Source of the DNA: Gottschalkia acidurici 9a
GTDB taxonomy: Bacteria > Bacillota > Clostridia > Tissierellales > Gottschalkiaceae
NCBI RefSeq assembly: GCF_000299355.1
Contig: NC_018664.1
Coordinates: forward strand, 2,030,380 to 2,094,379
Direction: 5' to 3'
Length of the DNA stretch: 64,000 nucleotides
A program made the translations under genes and the position numbers. The notes under the pieces were generated by a model that saw only the letters and a list, made by a program, of their open reading frames with translations, made no database searches and was not told the DNA's origin. This document shows positions 61,124 to 64,000 of the stretch, piece after piece. How positions within the stretch are numbered: position 1 is the stretch's first letter; every line of letters starts with the position of its first letter.

Positions 61124-62332
61124 CTAATTATTATCTTTTGTTATTAATGCTAATTCTTGTTTATTTATCGTATTAACTGTTTTCAATGATGCCAGTGGCC
61201 CTATGAGTGATGATATCACTAAGGTAAATAACCCTATAGTAACTAATGTAGAAACACTTGGTGCTACAAAAGGCATTTCTATAGATTTACTAATACTTGA
61301 GTCAAAAATCCAACAGACAATTAGTGAAGTTACAACACCACTAGTTGCACCAATAAAACTAATATATAAAGACTCCAAAATACATAATTGTTTTAGATTT
61401 TTCTTAGTTGCACCTATAATTCGTAATGTTCCGTATTCTTTTTTTCTTTCATTTAGATTCATAGAAAATACTATAGTTAATAATATAAAAGCTAATAACC
61501 ATACTATAGCAACTAGAATATAGATATAAATGTTTAAGCTATTTATTTTTCCTTGTACCTCAGACATTATTTCCTGAGATAGCATTAGTTTAACACCTTG
61601 TCCATATAATTCTTTTTGAATATTGACATACACTTCTTTTGGATTTGAATTATTGTCTAATTTAACTAGAACATTTGATATTAATTTATCATCTGTAGTT
61701 AATGGTGTTTCTAATATATCAGAAGCATATCCTACCATCTTCTTCGCTTCACTTATTGTTGTAAAAATTGTATCATCAAAACCAGAACCCGTCTTGCCTA
61801 GCTTCCCTGCAATTTTATACTTATGATTAAAAAGCGACAAACTATCTCCTGTGTTAAAATAGTTATTACTTCCAACAAGTATTTCTCCTTCTTTCAAACT
61901 GATATTAGCATTACTTTCAATCCACGATTTTATTACAAAGTCAGATTCAAAATCTACTCCTATTACCTGAGTTGGCATACTACAACAGCTTAAACTCAAT
62001 GTAGCAATATAAACTTGAGGAGTAGCTTCTTTAACACCATTAATATTTCTGACCTTTTCAACTAAATCATTTTGAATATAAAAGTTGCTTGGTTTTCCAT
62101 TTAAAATTGCTCCTTCTACTTCTCCTTCATAGCCCTCAGGCACTATCAGAATATCTGCTCCTAATCTATTTTTTAGAGAGTCCATTCCTCCCTTTAAACT
62201 CAATACCATAAAGGTACTCATAAACAGAGTAAATGATAGCATGCTTACTAATAGAATTAATCCTATGGAACGTGCTCTTTTTTGTCTAATATTCTCTTTT
62301 GCTAAAAAATTTATATTAATCTTCTTACTCAT
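61124..62332 (-). CDS. FtsX-like ABC permease with a CC motif
   Basis: 402 residues. TM1 (about 22-44), an extracellular domain (about 45-270) and three C-terminal helices (about 275-297, 322-350, 362-388): the FtsX/MacB topology. The extracellular domain has an unusual vicinal pair in LSLSCCSMPTQVIGVDF (about residue 113), which could bind a soft metal or form a disulfide. The gene starts 37 nt downstream of the palindrome at 62369-62416 and is coupled to the LolD-like ATPase. The substrate is unknown; the Cys pair parallels one in the neighbouring binding protein. Confidence 0.85.
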   Translation of the reverse strand: MSKKININFLAKENIRQKRARSIGLILLVSMLSFTLFMSTFMVLSLKGGMDSLKNRLGADILIVPEGYEGEVEGAILNGKPSNFYIQNDLVEKVRNINGVKEATPQVYIATLSLSCCSMPTQVIGVDFESDFVIKSWIESNANISLKEGEILVGSNNYFNTGDSLSLFNHKYKIAGKLGKTGSGFDDTIFTTISEAKKMVGYASDILETPLTTDDKLISNVLVKLDNNSNPKEVYVNIQKELYGQGVKLMLSQEIMSEVQGKINSLNIYIYILVAIVWLLAFILLTIVFSMNLNERKKEYGTLRIIGATKKNLKQLCILESLYISFIGATSGVVTSLIVCWIFDSSISKSIEMPFVAPSVSTLVTIGLFTLVISSLIGPLASLKTVNTINKQELALITKDNN

Positions 62333-62368
62333 AAAATCTCCTTTATTTTTATCAGTATTTTAAGTTCT

Positions 62369-62416
62369 TTATCAATTAAAAATAGAGGAGATATCTCCTC
62401 TATTTTTAATTGATAA
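62369..62416 (-). terminator. 48-bp perfect palindrome between binding protein and permease genes
   Basis: Two 24-bp arms (62369-62392, 62393-62416) are exact complements; the A5 and T5 runs in the arms give a strong terminator-like structure on either strand. It should reduce readthrough from the binding-protein gene into the permease/ATPase pair. Confidence 0.8.
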
Positions 62417-62457
62417 TACAATAGTTTTGCTAAACACTAAGTCTTATATATTTAATC

Positions 62458-63522
62458 TTACTTTTGTTCTTCAATTTTAATATCTTTAATCAAAGGACTC
62501 CAAATATTAGATAAGGTTTTCTTTGTATCTAATTTTGAATCTATTAATCCAAAGCTCTTATAGTCATCAATAATACTTGTCAAAGCTTTTTCTGTTAATT
62601 CATCTGAAATCTTAAAATCATATGATTCCAGCATTCTAACACTTTGCTCAAAGTCTCCTGATGCCCAATTATTATCAAATAAGATTTGGGTAGCTTCAGC
62701 CTTATTTTCTTCAATCCAATATGATGCTTGTTTAGTAGCAAGAGTTATCTTCTTAGCAGTAATAGGATTTTTCTCAACAAAATCTTTGTTTAGTACATGA
62801 ACACAGCACGGTTCTACTTTAAAATCTTCATCCCATGTTAATGAACGAATAACTTTTAATGTTCCATCTTGAACAAGTTTTTCTGCAAATTGATCTGAAA
62901 GAACAGCACCTTGTACTTCTTTATTTTGCATTGCTAAAATAGTAGCACTAGTTTCTACTGGTTTAAAATTAACTTTTCTTGGATCTATCTTGTCATGATT
63001 AAAAAATCTTAGTGCAATATTATGATCCGATTTACCAATTCCATTAGGAACAGCTACCGTTTTATTGATTAAATCTTTAGTAGAATTGATATTTGAATCA
63101 TTAAGAACATATAACGATTTACACCCAGTCTGTGCTCCTGTCGTAAATACCGCATTTACACCATTTACTATAGGAACCACTAATTCTGCAATATGACTTG
63201 TATATACTTGAATTTTATTTGTACCTATAGCATCAATACCTGACTGCACATTAACAAGTTCAGTTTTCAAACCATTTTTTTCGTAAAATCCTTTGACTGA
63301 TGCAACACCTGGTGAAGCTGTACAAAGTCCTCCGTCATATCCAATTTTGATTGTTTGTCCATATGCAGGTTCTAATTTCCATGCTTCTTCCTCAGATAAT
63401 CCTGCTGTTTTCTCAACACTAGCCTCTTTGCTAGCTTTTTCTTGATTAGCTTTACCACAAGCTGTTAATAATGTACTTACACATAGTACTGCTGCTAATA
63501 ATAATCCTACTCTTTTTTTCAT
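62458..63522 (-). CDS. ABC substrate-binding lipoprotein, nitrate/sulfonate/taurine fold, with conserved-looking cysteines
   Basis: 354 residues. A lipoprotein signal ends at LTACGKAN (Cys about 22). The mature protein has the NMT1/SsuA fold: IKIGYDGGLCTASPGVASVKGFYEKNGLKTELV, STKDLINKTVAVPNG, ILAMQNKEVQGAVLSDQFAEKL. Cysteines at GGLC, TGCKSLYVL and VEPCCVHVLNKDF are not usual in sulfonate or nitrate binders and suggest a thiol or metal ligand. It delivers its ligand to the SsuB-like ATPase system that begins at the right edge. The substrate is not known. Confidence 0.85.
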   Translation of the reverse strand: MKKRVGLLLAAVLCVSTLLTACGKANQEKASKEASVEKTAGLSEEEAWKLEPAYGQTIKIGYDGGLCTASPGVASVKGFYEKNGLKTELVNVQSGIDAIGTNKIQVYTSHIAELVVPIVNGVNAVFTTGAQTGCKSLYVLNDSNINSTKDLINKTVAVPNGIGKSDHNIALRFFNHDKIDPRKVNFKPVETSATILAMQNKEVQGAVLSDQFAEKLVQDGTLKVIRSLTWDEDFKVEPCCVHVLNKDFVEKNPITAKKITLATKQASYWIEENKAEATQILFDNNWASGDFEQSVRMLESYDFKISDELTEKALTSIIDDYKSFGLIDSKLDTKKTLSNIWSPLIKDIKIEEQK

Positions 63523-63542
63523 TTCTTTTTTCCCCCTAATTT

Positions 63543-64000
63543 TTATTTTTCTATCTTACCAAAATCCAGCATCTCCATTATTTCCTTGCGATAATCAACA
63601 AAATCATTACTTAATCTATTTCTAGGATAATCTAAGTCAATATCAATAGACTTTCGAATTCTTCCTGGACGTGGAGCCATTACTATTACTCTAGTACTCA
63701 TATATATAGCTTCATCCACATCATGAGTAACCATTATCATAATATGTTTATTTTCTCTCCACATACCTAGCAATTCATCTTGCATATCCATTCTTGTAAA
63801 TGCATCTAAAGCCCCTAAAGGTTCATCTAGTAAGAAAACTCTTGGCTTATTTATCATGGAGCGTATAAGAGATACTCGTTGCGCCATACCTCCTGATAAT
63901 TGATGGGGATATGAATTTTTAAACTCACTTAATCCGACTTTTGAAATAAGACGATCCACCTCTTCTTTCCCAGATTCAAGCTTATTTTGAACTTTCAAAC
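63543..64000 (-). CDS. ABC ATP-binding protein, SsuB/TauB/NrtD type (N-terminus beyond the window)
   Basis: The visible C-terminal part of about 152 residues has the signature LSGGMAQRVSLIRSMI, Walker B VFLLDEPLGALDAFTR, switch His in MVTHDVDEAIYM and the family ending VIVMAPRPGRIRKSIDIDLDYPRNR. The frame is open to the window edge, so the Walker A part lies outside. It energises a nitrate/sulfonate/taurine-type importer together with the binding protein 20 bp downstream. The matching inner-membrane permease must lie beyond the edge. Confidence 0.92.
   Translation of the reverse strand, partial: LKVQNKLESGKEEVDRLISKVGLSEFKNSYPHQLSGGMAQRVSLIRSMINKPRVFLLDEPLGALDAFTRMDMQDELLGMWRENKHIMIMVTHDVDEAIYMSTRVIVMAPRPGRIRKSIDIDLDYPRNRLSNDFVDYRKEIMEMLDFGKIEK

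Overview
The window is about 64 kb of low-GC DNA from an anaerobic, spore-forming Firmicute of the class Clostridia. Three things point to a purinolytic, selenium-using clostridium, for example a Gottschalkia-like organism. That genus is an inference, not a demonstrated identity. The first is a purine operon under a purine-riboswitch relative. The second is a complete selA-selB-selD set in which SelD itself carries an in-frame UGA. The third is the clostridial gene order rsfS-LCP-yqeK-nadD ... yhbY-obgE-spo0B-like-rpmA-prp-rplU-rng-radical SAM ... minCDE.

Layout. Positions 1-2.6 kb hold small membrane genes on the + strand: an FMN-binding protein broken by one frameshift in an A8 tract, and a decayed bacteriohemerythrin. 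Positions 2.7-11.2 kb (- strand) hold a dicarboxylate/amino-acid symporter and the purine operon, in the order riboswitch, purine permease, guanine deaminase, three-subunit molybdenum hydroxylase. Positions 12.1-14.3 kb encode the MurT/GatD lipid II amidation pair. Positions 15.2-26.0 kb form an unusual - strand operon: LytTR response regulator, FtsX permease fused to an AgrC-type GHKL kinase, solute-binding lipoprotein, two sugar-type permeases, HlyD-like adaptor, MacB/FtsX-like protein, MalK-type ATPase. Positions 26.5-33.7 kb are accessory: a LytTR/LiaF pair, a staygreen protein, an IS1595-type relic, a CGGC protein, a MocR regulator and a LysR/nitroreductase pair. Positions 33.7-38.3 kb are a decay zone with relics of an rRNA methyltransferase, a phage holin-like gene and a cell-wall amidase, mixed with small secreted or membrane genes. 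Positions 38.4-58.6 kb are conserved housekeeping genes. Positions 58.8-64 kb hold a DMT transporter, a BFD-like iron-sulfur protein, and a cysteine-containing ABC system that runs off the right edge.

How parts work together. The permease brings in purines, guanine deaminase makes xanthine, and the molybdenum hydroxylase interconverts xanthine, hypoxanthine and urate. The riboswitch terminator uses the 3' half of the aptamer, so ligand should turn the operon on, which suits a catabolic operon. SelD makes selenophosphate for selenocysteine and, in relatives, for the labile selenium of such hydroxylases. A repeated non-coding element (hairpin CCAGTTGA/TCAACTGG) occurs five times in one orientation. 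Two full copies look like a small RNA gene with its own promoter and terminator.

The most interesting items are the permease-kinase fusion operon, the altered-pocket ON riboswitch, the repeated RNA element and the cysteine-rich ABC system.
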